From Aestuariibacter sp. GS-14 (GTDB lineage: Bacteria; Pseudomonadota; Gammaproteobacteria; Enterobacterales; Alteromonadaceae), in the NCBI RefSeq assembly GCF_006494365.1, contig NZ_VHIP01000001.1:186001-250000 (forward strand): 64,000 bases of DNA, written 5' to 3'. The notes beneath the pieces were generated by a model that was not told where the DNA came from, did no database searches, and was given only the letters and a program-made list of their open reading frames with translations. This document shows, piece by piece, positions 27,859-37,059 of this stretch. The translations under genes and the position numbers were made by a program. Numbering within the stretch: position 1 is the stretch's first letter; each line of letters starts with the position of its first letter.

Positions 27859-29130
27859 TTAGATATTGATACCGCGATTCTTCGCTTTCTGCTTGATGTA
27901 AGGTTCCCATGCGTTCGCATTACGACGCATTGACGAATCCTTCTTAGCTTCCTTAACATGCTCGAAGGCTTGTTTAAAGTCGCCAGCGTAGAAGTTAGCT
28001 TCCATTAAGCTGAAATGTACTTTACCTGGTTCATCAGTACCACGTGCTAAAGCATTGTTTAACGCTTTGATTGCACCTTTGTAGTCTTCTGCTACCAGTA
28101 ACAGTACGCCTTGCTTGCGGTAGAATTCAGGATCAGAGGATAACTCAGCCGCTTGCTCGTAATACTTCGCAGCGTCCTTGTATTCCATTGCCTGGTGATA
28201 GCTATTCGCAATCGCCGCATAGTTTTCAGCAGTCTTTTCAACCACGCCTTTCTTAATATTTTCTGCTAGAACTTCAGCAGATTTGAACGGCATGTTGTTA
28301 GTTGAATATAACTGAGACAACATCTTAATCAGATTAGGCTTGTTGAGGTGCCCATGGTTGTAGGCAATTTCCAGCGTAGACAAAGACTTTTTATAATCTT
28401 CAACCATCAGGTAAAACTGGCCTAACTGAACCCACCACTTGCCCTCTTCAGGGAACGTGTTAACAATATCTTCTGCCACTTTAACCGTTTCAGGATACAT
28501 CTTACGTTCATAGTAAGCTGAAAGTTTCAGAACATACGGGTTCTTATTGGGTTTCTCATACAAAGCAATGGCTTTATCTGCCGGAGCGATCAGTTTATCG
28601 TACTGCTTAAGTTCGTAGTAAGCGTTAGCCATACGGGTATAAACTTCTGGATCTTCCATACAGGTAAAATCCAACCACGCCTGATAATACTTAACCGCCT
28701 CAGAGTACTTTTTCTCCTGAAGGCTCAAATCAGCAATCAGCTTTAACGTTTGAGCGTGTTCAAGGTCATTCAGTACTTTTGGGTTAACGGCTGAAGTCAG
28801 ATAACCAAGTGCCTTCGGCCCTTGCTCATCTTTAGTCGCCAGCATGTTACCCAATAAACGGTTAACGTAAGCCTTATCGAAGTCTTCAGACGGATCAATG
28901 TCCATCAACTGAGCAATGGCGTCATCTACCAGATCTTCGCCGTAAGCTTCGTACGCTTTTTGTACTTTTTTACCAACGCGTTCGCCAACCAGCTGAGTTG
29001 TACCCTTTTCATAACCAGGACATACCACTGGCGATGACACTTGTGCCAGTGAAGGCGCTGACATTACAGCGCCTAAAGTGAATGCCACGGCAACAAGTGA
29101 CTTTTTGAACATTACTGATTTCATCATCAT
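27859..29130 (-). CDS. TPR-repeat periplasmic protein of the TonB2 operon
   Basis: This 423-residue protein has a signal peptide (cleavage after PSLAQ) and about eight degenerate tetratricopeptide repeats, such as YYQAWLDFTCMEDPEVYTRMANAYYELKQYDKLI. TPR solenoids bind other proteins. It is the last gene of a TonB2-type operon, its start overlapping the tonB stop in a TAATG junction, so it probably acts in the periplasm with TonB, ExbBD or TtpC. Its exact role is not established. Confidence 0.85.
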   Translation of the reverse strand: MMMKSVMFKKSLVAVAFTLGAVMSAPSLAQVSSPVVCPGYEKGTTQLVGERVGKKVQKAYEAYGEDLVDDAIAQLMDIDPSEDFDKAYVNRLLGNMLATKDEQGPKALGYLTSAVNPKVLNDLEHAQTLKLIADLSLQEKKYSEAVKYYQAWLDFTCMEDPEVYTRMANAYYELKQYDKLIAPADKAIALYEKPNKNPYVLKLSAYYERKMYPETVKVAEDIVNTFPEEGKWWVQLGQFYLMVEDYKKSLSTLEIAYNHGHLNKPNLIKMLSQLYSTNNMPFKSAEVLAENIKKGVVEKTAENYAAIANSYHQAMEYKDAAKYYEQAAELSSDPEFYRKQGVLLLVAEDYKGAIKALNNALARGTDEPGKVHFSLMEANFYAGDFKQAFEHVKEAKKDSSMRRNANAWEPYIKQKAKNRGINI

Positions 29131-29741
29131 TATTGCTCCAGTTTAAAGTCAAGTTGTACAAACATTTTAGGTTGTTTAACCGGCTTACCATCAACAATTT
29201 TTGGCTTGTATTTCCACTTTGCAAGAGCACGACGTGCTTCGCGATCGAAAATACGCTTAGGATCAGCATCGAGAACTTCGATGTCACCTACCGAACCATC
29301 TTCGTTAATCGTAAATTCCAGTTTAACCCAGCCTTCTTTACCATCACGCGCAGCTTGAGGTGGATATTTAGGATCGATACGAACGATTGGTGTAGCATCA
29401 CCATCCGTTTGCATTGCACCTACACCACCAATGTTTACACCGACACCGCCGGTATCAACATTAGGGATATCCAAACTAAAACCATCTGCATCCGGCTCAG
29501 CATCTTCCGGCTCAACAGGCTCCAATTTTGGAGGCTGTTGTGGCGGCGGAGGAGGCGGTGGTGGAACACGGGTACGTGTCTGCACATCCTCTTCCTGCGG
29601 CTGCATTACGATATCAATTACGGGGGCATCCGGCACTTCGTCTGCAGGGGTGGCAGAGTTTTCAATCAACTTTGCCATTACCACGAACAGAACGAATGCG
29701 ACTGCTGCACCTAATAAAAGAGAAGCAATAAATCGTACCAT
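29130..29741 (-). CDS. tonB: TonB protein (TonB2 type)
   Basis: The 203-residue protein has an N-terminal membrane anchor ([21 protein letters not shown]), an acidic and proline-rich periplasmic linker with eight consecutive prolines, and a C-terminal TonB domain ([29 protein letters not shown]...[16 protein letters not shown]). TonB transmits proton-motive force from ExbBD to outer-membrane receptors. The short length and the operon with ttpC mark it as a TonB2-type protein. It starts 1 bp after the exbD stop. Confidence 0.95.
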   Translation of the reverse strand: MVRFIASLLLGAAVAFVLFVVMAKLIENSATPADEVPDAPVIDIVMQPQEEDVQTRTRVPPPPPPPPQQPPKLEPVEPEDAEPDADGFSLDIPNVDTGGVGVNIGGVGAMQTDGDATPIVRIDPKYPPQAARDGKEGWVKLEFTINEDGSVGDIEVLDADPKRIFDREARRALAKWKYKPKIVDGKPVKQPKMFVQLDFKLEQ

Positions 29742-29742
29742 G

Positions 29743-30141
29743 TTAGTTCCTCGCAGCTACCGCTATACGGTCAATGCCTGCAGCTTTAACCTGGTCCATC
29801 ACTTCAACAACAATACCGTGTTTCGCTTTAATATCCGCCTGGATAAATACGTAGTCGGTAGGTTGCTCCGTAAGTAATCTCTCTAAGTTTGCCCTGACGC
29901 TGTCTAAAGACACCTCACGTTTATCTAACCAAACATCACCATCTTCAGTAATTGCAATGAAAATGTTGGCATTTTTGTGTAGGAACGCTCGGCTCGCATC
30001 GGGCTTGTTTACTTCAATACCGGCTTCTTTTACGAAAACCGTTGTCACGATAAAGAAGATAAGCATGATAAACACGATATCCAGCATGGGTGTCATGTCA
30101 ATCGCTGCATCTTCCTCTTCGGTTCTGACTTTTCGAGCCAT
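29743..30141 (-). CDS. exbD: Biopolymer transport protein ExbD
   Basis: The 132-residue protein has one N-terminal membrane helix, with the conserved Asp in [23 protein letters not shown], and a periplasmic domain. The membrane Asp is the proton-linked residue of the ExbD/TolR family. It lies 11 bp after exbB. Confidence 0.95.
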   Translation of the reverse strand: MARKVRTEEEDAAIDMTPMLDIVFIMLIFFIVTTVFVKEAGIEVNKPDASRAFLHKNANIFIAITEDGDVWLDKREVSLDSVRANLERLLTEQPTDYVFIQADIKAKHGIVVEVMDQVKAAGIDRIAVAARN

Positions 30142-30152
30142 AATCTCTCTCT

Positions 30153-30677
30153 CTATTGATACGGTAGGCTATCGACTAGCTTTTCCCGCGCAATCTTAAC
30201 TTTTGCCTCAATACGAGTACTGACGAACAGTCCAGACAGCGCAGCTACCATTCCGGCCATAGTCGGAATTGTTGCCATCGAAATACCACCCGCCATCAAG
30301 CGAGCGTTACTTGTGCCTTGTGTTGCCATCGTCTCGAAAACGCTAATCATACCAGTTACTGTACCAAGCAGACCGATTAACGGACACATGGCTACCAGCG
30401 TACGGATGATCAACATTCTGGCATTCAGTTCATCTGAAGCCTCTGAGATCCACGTTTCACGGATTCTATGCGCATACCAAGACTTTTTATCTTCACGCGC
30501 GTTCCAGTTTTGGATGATTTGATTTCTCATCTTTGGAAACACTGCGGTCAGAAACCAGTAGCGCTCAATCATTAATACCCACATGAGAAAGAGCGCGGCA
30601 GCAACGAAATAGAGTACGTCACCGCCGGTAGCGATAAAGTCCCTGACCGATTCGAATAATCCAATCAGGTAAACCAT
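30153..30677 (-). CDS. exbB: ExbB/MotA/TolQ-family proton channel protein (ExbB2 type)
   Basis: The 174-residue protein has three membrane segments and the TolQ/ExbB core LIRTLVAMCPLIGLLGTVTGMISVFETMA. ATG 30677 lies 1 bp after the ttpC stop. The frame extends upstream to 30767, but that part overlaps the end of ttpC. It forms the inner-membrane motor with ExbD. Confidence 0.93.
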   Translation of the reverse strand: MVYLIGLFESVRDFIATGGDVLYFVAAALFLMWVLMIERYWFLTAVFPKMRNQIIQNWNAREDKKSWYAHRIRETWISEASDELNARMLIIRTLVAMCPLIGLLGTVTGMISVFETMATQGTSNARLMAGGISMATIPTMAGMVAALSGLFVSTRIEAKVKIAREKLVDSLPYQ

Positions 30678-30678
30678 A

Positions 30679-32040
30679 TTATGCCTTCTCCGACTCAGCG
30701 TGAGCAGCAATGATACCCGCAGTCTGCTCGTCCAGGATGTGAACGATTGACTTGCTCTTAGAGGCAACGATGCTGTGCGTTAAGATCAATGGCAGAGCTG
30801 CAATGATACCTTGAGCGGTAGTTACAAGTGCCATTGAGATACTTCCCGCCATCATACGTGGGTCACCAGTACCGAACAGTGTGATGGTTTGGAAGGTTGC
30901 AATCATACCCAGTACTGTACCTAACAGACCCAGTAACGGAGCAATTGCAGAGAAGATCTTGATGATGTTGATACCTGCCTCAATGCTTGGCAGTTCTTTC
31001 AGAATTGCTTCGTCAAGTTTCAGCTCAAGGTTTTCAGCATCGGTGTTTTTGTTGTTTTGATACACTTTCAGGATACGACCCAGTGGATTGTTCTCTGATG
31101 GTGAACCAGGGTTTTTAAGCTGTGCACGGATTTTGCCGCCAATCAGAGACAGAGTCAGTACTTTGTACACACCGATTAACAAACCCAGTGCCAGCATAGC
31201 AGTGATGATGTAACCAACTACACCACCAGCGTGGTAACGTTCCATCATTGTCGCTTTTTGCTTCAACAGGCCCAGGATTTGACCACGTGATGGGTCAGCG
31301 TAGAAACCTACAAAACCTGAAGTTGCTGAACGCAGGTCAGCAGTTGAGTCAACCATGTAGCCGTCAGGCTGACGACCCAGAGGCTGAACTACTTTGTTTA
31401 CGTCGTCGTAAGTCAGGTAACCTTCGTCACCAATCAGGTTAAATGTACCAACACGCACAACTTCCTGAGTGTTTGTACCACCGTCAAGGTTGATAACGTC
31501 AGTGCTGAAACGAACTACCTGGCCTTGTTCAGTCATTTCTGTCTGAAGTGAAAGCCACAGTTCTTCCAGCTCTGCAATGTTAGGCAGACCACGAGATTCT
31601 TCTGACATGCGTGACAGGAACTCGTCACGGCCAGGGTACTGAGCACTTACCACAGACGTTGCAATACGACCGTAAGCTTCAGAAGCAGCCTGACGTACCA
31701 CACCAAACATTTCACCCAGTGTACCGGTAGCTTGATCCAGCTCTGCAGCTTTTTCGTTCAGCTTAACTTCGTTGTCAGCAAATTGCTTTTGCAGACGGTC
31801 ACCACGGCCTTGCTCAGCCTTCAGGTCAGCTTCAGCTTTACGCAGCAACGCTTGCTTGTCTGCGCGGGCAGAAGTGAACTCTGCTTCGCGCTGTGCATTG
31901 ATTTTTTGCTCAGATGCACGATTAGCCTTAACAGAATTTAGCAGGTCTTGCAGAGACGCAGGCTCTTGAGCCTGAACCGCTGTAGAAGACATAACCGCTA
32001 CCGTTGCAGCGGCAAGTAGAGATTTAAATACTGGTTTCAT
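30679..32040 (-). CDS. ttpC: TtpC-type large ExbB-like protein
   Basis: The 453-residue protein has a signal peptide, a long periplasmic coiled coil (about 40-130, rich in Ala, Gln, Glu and Lys), a periplasmic domain, and a C-terminal MotA/TolQ/ExbB channel domain with IKIFSAIAPLLGLLGTVLGMIATFQTI. This architecture is that of TtpC, needed for TonB2 function in Vibrio. It lies 6 bp after the DUF3450 gene and 1 bp before exbB. Confidence 0.92.
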   Translation of the reverse strand: MKPVFKSLLAAATVAVMSSTAVQAQEPASLQDLLNSVKANRASEQKINAQREAEFTSARADKQALLRKAEADLKAEQGRGDRLQKQFADNEVKLNEKAAELDQATGTLGEMFGVVRQAASEAYGRIATSVVSAQYPGRDEFLSRMSEESRGLPNIAELEELWLSLQTEMTEQGQVVRFSTDVINLDGGTNTQEVVRVGTFNLIGDEGYLTYDDVNKVVQPLGRQPDGYMVDSTADLRSATSGFVGFYADPSRGQILGLLKQKATMMERYHAGGVVGYIITAMLALGLLIGVYKVLTLSLIGGKIRAQLKNPGSPSENNPLGRILKVYQNNKNTDAENLELKLDEAILKELPSIEAGINIIKIFSAIAPLLGLLGTVLGMIATFQTITLFGTGDPRMMAGSISMALVTTAQGIIAALPLILTHSIVASKSKSIVHILDEQTAGIIAAHAESEKA

Positions 32041-32046
32041 TAACGC

Positions 32047-32820
32047 TTACTCCGCTGCTTTGATAGGAAGTTTAATCAGGTCAGCTGGAATCAGCTGTTT
32101 CGCCATTTTCACAGCGTCATTCACTGAACCTAGGTACTCATCACCCAGTTCTTCCCATGCGCGCGTGTCGTTGTTCCAAACCCAAGCGTGTTTTTGGTCC
32201 AAAGACAGTGCCAGCATTGAAGTACGGCCCATGTTGAAGAAATCAACAGTAACCGTTGTACCTGCGCTTTCCAGTGTACCCTGGTAAGACGCAATACGCG
32301 TGCCGTATTCTGTTTCGATTAAGTAAGCGTCAAGTACCTGACGGAACTGCTCAGAAACAGTAACGTTAGAGTTTGACATCAGGTCGCGCAGTCTTTCAAC
32401 GCGCTCTTTACGCTCTTCCAGACGCACAGGAACGTCAAGTTCGATAAACTTGTCGAGGCTGTCGATCATGCGGAACATCAGAGGAACGATACCTTTTTTG
32501 GTATCTTCGATGCTGTCGATTTGCTTCTGTAAAGAGTCAATACCACGCTGCTGGTCAGCAACCAGGCTTGCAAGGTAATCGTTATAAATTTTCAGGTTTT
32601 CCGTTTCGTCAACAACACCACGGTATTCAACCAACAACTCCTGTGACTGCTCGAAAAGCGAGTTGATTTTTTCTTGAGATTTCGCTGCAGCCGCGTGAAT
32701 CTTCGCTTCTTCGCTATGAAGATCGCTCAGCGTAGTTGCAGAGACGACTGCGCTACCAGTCAGTGCGAATGCACCCATCACAGTAGAAGCAATAAGAGTT
32801 CTCTTGCTCATTTTGGACAT
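32047..32820 (-). CDS. DUF3450 periplasmic coiled-coil protein, first gene of the TonB2 operon
   Basis: Starting at ATG 32820 this is a 257-residue protein with a signal peptide ending in SAVVSA and a long coiled coil (about 30-130), followed by a small globular part (GTRIASYQGTLESAGTTVTVDFFNMGRTSMLALS). It matches the DUF3450 family, usually found before ttpC-exbBD-tonB. The function is unknown; a periplasmic scaffold for the TonB2 complex is plausible. The frame runs to 32880, but no signal peptide starts there. Confidence 0.88.
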   Translation of the reverse strand: MSKMSKRTLIASTVMGAFALTGSAVVSATTLSDLHSEEAKIHAAAAKSQEKINSLFEQSQELLVEYRGVVDETENLKIYNDYLASLVADQQRGIDSLQKQIDSIEDTKKGIVPLMFRMIDSLDKFIELDVPVRLEERKERVERLRDLMSNSNVTVSEQFRQVLDAYLIETEYGTRIASYQGTLESAGTTVTVDFFNMGRTSMLALSLDQKHAWVWNNDTRAWEELGDEYLGSVNDAVKMAKQLIPADLIKLPIKAAE

Positions 32821-33375
32821 AGTTCCCAACCAATTTCTTATTTGAATCCTTGCGCCTGTAATAAAAATACTCAGTCGCAAGGGGCGTATAAAATTTCTAT
32901 ATTTAGGAAGGTAGTAATTGCCGTACGAACGCCAATACTACGAACGTCTTATAGTCACACGAGATTGTGGAAAGAGTCAAGTAACAAGCTCTTTACACAC
33001 ACCCGATCACCGGTTGTTTGCTCAGTGAATAAACAATAGCGAAGGGGATTATGTGAATAATTACCATTGAAAGTGTAAATAAATTACAAAACCTTAACAA
33101 CACATGTAACTATAATGCGCCTAAACATCCGACCAGCTGTCTAAACATCGAGAAACGTTTACAAGCCGCACCGAACCGGCAGTAATGTAATAACGCAAAG
33201 CCGACTTTGTTACAACAGCCTGCCCTTTATTATTTAACTGACGCTTTATGCTTGCACAGTGAGGAATTATTGGGGATGCTGTTAGTCTCTTAATTTCGCC
33301 GATATAACTCAGGCGTGAAATTAATGTCATCTTTTACAATTAATCAGTTCGGAAAATAACTAATAATTAACTACT
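32821..33375. other. Intergenic region between the TonB2 operon and a 2OG oxygenase gene
   Basis: These 555 bp separate divergent genes and are AT-rich. They hold the leader and probable promoter of the TonB2 operon and the promoter of the plus-strand oxygenase gene. A short imperfect inverted repeat (AATTTCGCC with GGCGTGAAATT, about 33291-33321) is visible. I see no convincing small gene. Confidence 0.4.
32948..32980 (-). promoter_or_regulatory. Possible promoter of the TonB2 operon
   Basis: On the minus strand TTGACT (32980-32975) is followed by TATAAG (32953-32948). The spacer is 21 bp, longer than ideal; a 17-18 bp alternative uses the weaker GACTAT. No Fur-type palindrome was recognised nearby. 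Confidence 0.3.
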
Positions 33376-33939
33376 ATGCCAAGTATTACACCTACGCACA
33401 GCAAGCAAATCGACGGCAAACCACTTTGGGTGGTAGACAATATTGCCAGCGCAAACGAAATAGCCAATTTATTTAATGGTCTGGAAGCCAGTGCGTTCAA
33501 GCGCAATGAAATTGCCCGTCCGGACACCGCTAGTTTTAAACATTGGGCGTTGAATCTGCAACCCCAACAGTTCAGCCAGTTGCCGTTTTTCCCGAGACTA
33601 CTGGAAACAGTGAATCAACTCACCGCCGATCAGTACCAGGTTTATCGTGGCTACGTAAATTACAGCAGTTACGGTGATATGTTATTTACGCACACCGATT
33701 GTTTGCCTGAGCACCATGAAATGACGGCACTCATGTATGTTGCACCGCACTGGGATATTGAATGGGGTGGCGAAACGCTCTATTACAACAAGTTTGACGA
33801 TTGTGAATTTGCTTGTACACCCAAACCCGGGCGCCTGGCGATTTTTCACGGCGCAATAAAACACGCAGGCCGTCCACCCAACAAAGTGTGTACCATGCCG
33901 CGTTACACCCTTGCGTTTAAACTTGAGAAAGTGAAATAG
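33376..33939 (+). CDS. 2-oxoglutarate/Fe(II)-dependent oxygenase-like protein
   Basis: The 187-residue protein has the double-stranded beta-helix markers of the family: HTD with His106 and Asp108, the distal metal His in RLAIFHGAIKHAG (His163 most likely), and MPRYTLAF with Arg176 placed to hold 2-oxoglutarate. WGGETLYY is the typical core strand. It probably hydroxylates a protein or peptide; the target is unknown. It is transcribed towards the TPR oxygenase gene and ends 36 bp from it. Confidence 0.82.
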   Translation: MPSITPTHSKQIDGKPLWVVDNIASANEIANLFNGLEASAFKRNEIARPDTASFKHWALNLQPQQFSQLPFFPRLLETVNQLTADQYQVYRGYVNYSSYGDMLFTHTDCLPEHHEMTALMYVAPHWDIEWGGETLYYNKFDDCEFACTPKPGRLAIFHGAIKHAGRPPNKVCTMPRYTLAFKLEKVK

Positions 33940-33975
33940 TCTACTAAATACTTCTACATACCGGTCCCGACGGCA

Positions 33976-35766
33976 CTATTGCCGCTCGGATGCCGGAATC
34001 AAATCAAAGGCCACCGTTAAACGTGTTTCATCCGATGCAAATGCACGTGTGCCATGCCACATGTAAGATGGAAACAGAATTAATCGACCAACTTTAGGTT
34101 TAACTACGTATTCTGGCTCGTCGTGTAACCCGGTAATATTCGGGCGGCCAAACTCTATCCATCCTTGCCCATCCTCGTCCACCGCATCTGGTACTCCCAG
34201 ATAAATTACGCCACTCAACCACCCTGCCGGATGAAAATGCGGCTTGTGATATCCGTTTTGGTGCAATCTTACAGACCATGAACCGGTGAAGAAATAATCA
34301 TGTGTGTCAGGTAATCGAGACAGCAACGGGTGATTGGCATCGCGGGCTAAAGAAGCAATATGTGATTCAATCGTACTTAGAATATGTTGTTTAAGATTAA
34401 CAACGGGCTGATCGGGAATATCAAAGAGTTCTTCCAGCGTTTGCGTGCCTTGTTGTAACGATTGCCCAATGGGTTGTCTCTTGCCGGAATGACTGTTTTG
34501 TAAATACTTAACCAGTGTATTGATAGTGTCAGGATCTGCCTGCCAATCGGTAATGCTCACCAACTGTTGATAGTTACATAACGCATTGTATGCTTTCGAC
34601 TTATCCAGTTTACGCAAGCAGGTTACATAAAGATTCCACCATCCTTGATCCTTAGGTTCCCGTTTTATGAGCAATTGAGCACACTGAAGTGCCTGCTGAT
34701 ACAAGCCGTTAGCCAAAAGATTATAGCTGTGTTCGTTAATGAGCGCGGTTGCGTGAGGCTTAGGCTGCAGTGACATAGCCTTTTCGGTACATTGCAAAGC
34801 CTGAGCTAAATTACCGCATTCTCTTTCAATGGTGGATTGCAATAACAGAATATCTGCCGTGGGTTTATGATATACCTGCAACTGTTCAAACTGCTCCCTT
34901 GCCTGGTGCCAGTCGTTGCATTTGGTCAACAAATGGATGAATGCCAACCAGAAAGACAAATTTTGGGGCTGCGATACTATGGCCTGTTTAAAATATCTGA
35001 ATGGATGGTCATCCCCACTGAACCACAGCCAGTTTGCCAGTTCGATATGTAGTTCACTATTCGGCCCCGCTAATGCTAAAGCCCTTTCGTACGCACTCAA
35101 GGCCTCTTCGGCATTGTCCGCAAGCGCAAGACTTCCGCCAAGGTTCCGCCATGCGCCCAAATCCTGAGGATACAACTGGGTACGGCGTTTATCCAAACTC
35201 ACTGCGTCGCTGTATTTGTGGAGTCGACGGCACACCATACTGGTGTGCTGTAACAATCGGGGATGCTGGGGTGCATAGGGTAATAGCTGTGCGGCGATTT
35301 CATAACTTTGCTGTAACAACCCTCTGCTGGCAACACACTCGGCGATACTCACCCGCGCTTCAAATGCGTTGGGATTCAGTTGTAAAGCCTGAGTGTAATA
35401 TTGCTGAGCCTGAGCAAACTGCGATGATCGTTGCATTGCCCGGGCAGCATTAAAATAAAACTCATACTGAGGGCCAATTCGGCTTAATCCATTTTTAAAT
35501 ACGCTAATCGCCTGGGAAAACTGATTCAGTGCAATAAGTAAATTGCCATAACCGTTTACCACAAAAGCCAGGTGCGACGACGTCTTGTACAAGCGTTCAT
35601 AGCCTTTTTGTGCTTTTTCAACTAACCCCTGATGGCGCAACGCGTTTAAATACAACGAAGTGACCAGAGGGTCGACTCGCAGGCTGTTTTCCGGTGACTC
35701 GAAAGCAACAATTAACTGACCATATTGCTTTTGCTGATATAACGTTTGAAAAAGATGTTGATTCAC
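33976..35766 (-). CDS. TPR protein with C-terminal 2OG-Fe(II) oxygenase domain
   Basis: The 596-residue protein has about ten TPR repeats (residues about 1-400) followed by an oxygenase domain (about 480-596). That domain has HKPHFHPAGWLSGVIYLGVP, then VGRLILFPSYMWHGTRAF and TRLTVAFDL, giving the metal His residues and the Arg for 2-oxoglutarate. This matches the PF13759-type oxygenases. The TPR part likely holds the protein substrate. There is no signal peptide, so it acts in the cytosol. It is 6 bp downstream of the beta-hydroxylase-like gene. Confidence 0.85.
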   Translation of the reverse strand: MNQHLFQTLYQQKQYGQLIVAFESPENSLRVDPLVTSLYLNALRHQGLVEKAQKGYERLYKTSSHLAFVVNGYGNLLIALNQFSQAISVFKNGLSRIGPQYEFYFNAARAMQRSSQFAQAQQYYTQALQLNPNAFEARVSIAECVASRGLLQQSYEIAAQLLPYAPQHPRLLQHTSMVCRRLHKYSDAVSLDKRRTQLYPQDLGAWRNLGGSLALADNAEEALSAYERALALAGPNSELHIELANWLWFSGDDHPFRYFKQAIVSQPQNLSFWLAFIHLLTKCNDWHQAREQFEQLQVYHKPTADILLLQSTIERECGNLAQALQCTEKAMSLQPKPHATALINEHSYNLLANGLYQQALQCAQLLIKREPKDQGWWNLYVTCLRKLDKSKAYNALCNYQQLVSITDWQADPDTINTLVKYLQNSHSGKRQPIGQSLQQGTQTLEELFDIPDQPVVNLKQHILSTIESHIASLARDANHPLLSRLPDTHDYFFTGSWSVRLHQNGYHKPHFHPAGWLSGVIYLGVPDAVDEDGQGWIEFGRPNITGLHDEPEYVVKPKVGRLILFPSYMWHGTRAFASDETRLTVAFDLIPASERQ

Positions 35767-35772
35767 AGTGAA

Positions 35773-36732
35773 TTAATACGTTCCTCTATCGACATTTGCC
35801 AGCATACCATAGCTTTTATGCCACTGCTGCTGCGACGCAATCAGTGCTGAAATGGCAATACGCTCTTCTGAGGTTAAATCCGGATGCCATAGATCAAATA
35901 TTAATACAGCACGCTCCTCTGTATGCGGGTTACCCGCACTGTGCTGAAGCGAATCGTCAAAAATCAGGTAATCCCGGTTTGCCCAGTCCCGTCTTTCGCC
36001 TTTAACTTCCAGCCATGCGTTTTTATTCACTTTTAACGGAAGGTGTGCAGTAACCTTTACATTAGATAAACCAAAATGCGGTGGTATATAGGCGCCGGGC
36101 TTAAGCACCGAAATAAACATCTCTGGCGCGTGAGGTGGACAAGTGGCCAAATCGTTCTGAGCAACGAGTTCTCGTATACGCACAAGCCGCTCATCTTCTA
36201 AGGGCATATAGTTGCCGCCCTTGATGAGAGTGGTAGACATCCACTTATTCTGGTTCAGCGCCTGCCACTGTTCCGTGCTGGGTAGATTGGCAAAATCGTC
36301 AAGATAATTTTGACTACCTAACTGCTGATTTGAGCTTGCGTAGTCGGTGAGTAGCGATGATACCAGTTCCTTAATGGTGGCAAACCCTTTGAACTCTGAT
36401 TCATCATAAAATGCGCTGTCGCGTAAACCAGGTACGTAAAAATACGAAGGACGTTGCAGCTCAGGCAACGCTAACGGCTTTAGCCCCACCAGGTTTTCTA
36501 TTGCAGCATTCAGTCTGCCAGAGCAAGTGCCAAAAGGCTGAATCCTGGTATAGAGGTCACGACGCGCCAGATTCGCCGCGTTTTGCACGTGCGTACGGTG
36601 ATTGTTATTTTGGAATGGCCGTTGCCTGAAAAACGCAGGATTACTGCTGTGCAGTGCGGCATAATAATTTAAGGCAGAATCAAAATCAGATACAGCCAGG
36701 GCTTTTTCAATGTTTAAAAGTAATTCATTCAT
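35773..36732 (-). CDS. Aspartyl/asparaginyl beta-hydroxylase domain protein
   Basis: The 319-residue protein has a helical N-terminal part (about 1-120) and a C-terminal AspH-type domain. AspH landmarks are IPPHFGLSNVKVTAHLPL, WLEVKGERRDWANRDYLIFDDSLQHSAGN and RAVLIFDLWHPDL, which supply two metal His residues, the conserved FDDS-x-H and the Arg for 2-oxoglutarate. It should hydroxylate Asp or Asn in a protein or peptide. The start is ATG 36732, just past a terminator hairpin; the frame reaches 36777, but that would run through the hairpin. Confidence 0.85.
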   Translation of the reverse strand: MNELLLNIEKALAVSDFDSALNYYAALHSSNPAFFRQRPFQNNNHRTHVQNAANLARRDLYTRIQPFGTCSGRLNAAIENLVGLKPLALPELQRPSYFYVPGLRDSAFYDESEFKGFATIKELVSSLLTDYASSNQQLGSQNYLDDFANLPSTEQWQALNQNKWMSTTLIKGGNYMPLEDERLVRIRELVAQNDLATCPPHAPEMFISVLKPGAYIPPHFGLSNVKVTAHLPLKVNKNAWLEVKGERRDWANRDYLIFDDSLQHSAGNPHTEERAVLIFDLWHPDLTSEERIAISALIASQQQWHKSYGMLANVDRGTY

Positions 36733-36739
36733 AGATAAC

Positions 36740-36764
36740 AAAAGAGGTGCATGTTGCACCTCTT
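36740..36764 (-). terminator. Terminator between the small lipoprotein gene and the beta-hydroxylase-like gene
   Basis: A perfect 10-bp stem (36742-36751 with 36755-36764, GAGGTGCA and complement) with a 3-nt loop is followed on the minus strand by TTTTG. It would end the oxygenase-lipoprotein transcript or lower expression of the two downstream genes. Confidence 0.65.
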
Positions 36765-36793
36765 CGAAAAAATTCAAATTAATGTAGAAGCGA

Positions 36794-37057
36794 CTAGTTA
36801 TCTGCGCCCGTCGTCATACGAGTACGGCCGTAACGCGTCATCGCTTCATTTGCGGCTTCACGTTCTGCATCTCGCTCTTCGGCGGTACGACACACTTTCG
36901 TCATCATATTAGAACCCACCCGTTTTTCAAGCTTACACACTACGCCGTCATGTTCTTCAGCGTTAGTGTCTGCCTGAGCAGTAGTAACTGAATCTGTCGA
37001 ATTACAGCCCATCATGACAAGGCTAACCATGCCTATTACTGCCAACTTTCCTTTCAT
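36794..37057 (-). CDS. Small lipoprotein in the oxygenase cluster
   Basis: From ATG 37057 (GAGG ribosome site upstream) this is an 87-residue protein with a lipobox MMGC (Cys16). A charged domain with two cysteines follows, spaced as in CKLEKRVGSNMMTKVC, and then an Arg/Glu-rich helix. It starts 2 bp after the stop of the upstream P4H-like oxygenase gene and shares its transcript. The function is unknown. It could be a partner or a substrate of the oxygenases, but nothing in the sequence proves this. Confidence 0.75.
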   Translation of the reverse strand: MKGKLAVIGMVSLVMMGCNSTDSVTTAQADTNAEEHDGVVCKLEKRVGSNMMTKVCRTAEERDAEREAANEAMTRYGRTRMTTGADN

Positions 37058-37059
37058 TG

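Noticed and set aside
29431-29877. Glycine-rich plus-strand open frame opposite tonB and exbD
   Set aside because: The glycine run is the complement of the TonB proline-rich linker, so it is a shadow frame.
32881-33060. Fur box upstream of the TonB2 operon
   Set aside because: No GATAAT-type repeats were found on either strand by eye.
33121-33330. 69-codon minus-strand open frame in the gap before the small oxygenase gene
   Set aside because: No ribosome-binding site, no recognisable motif, and unlike composition; treated as noncoding.
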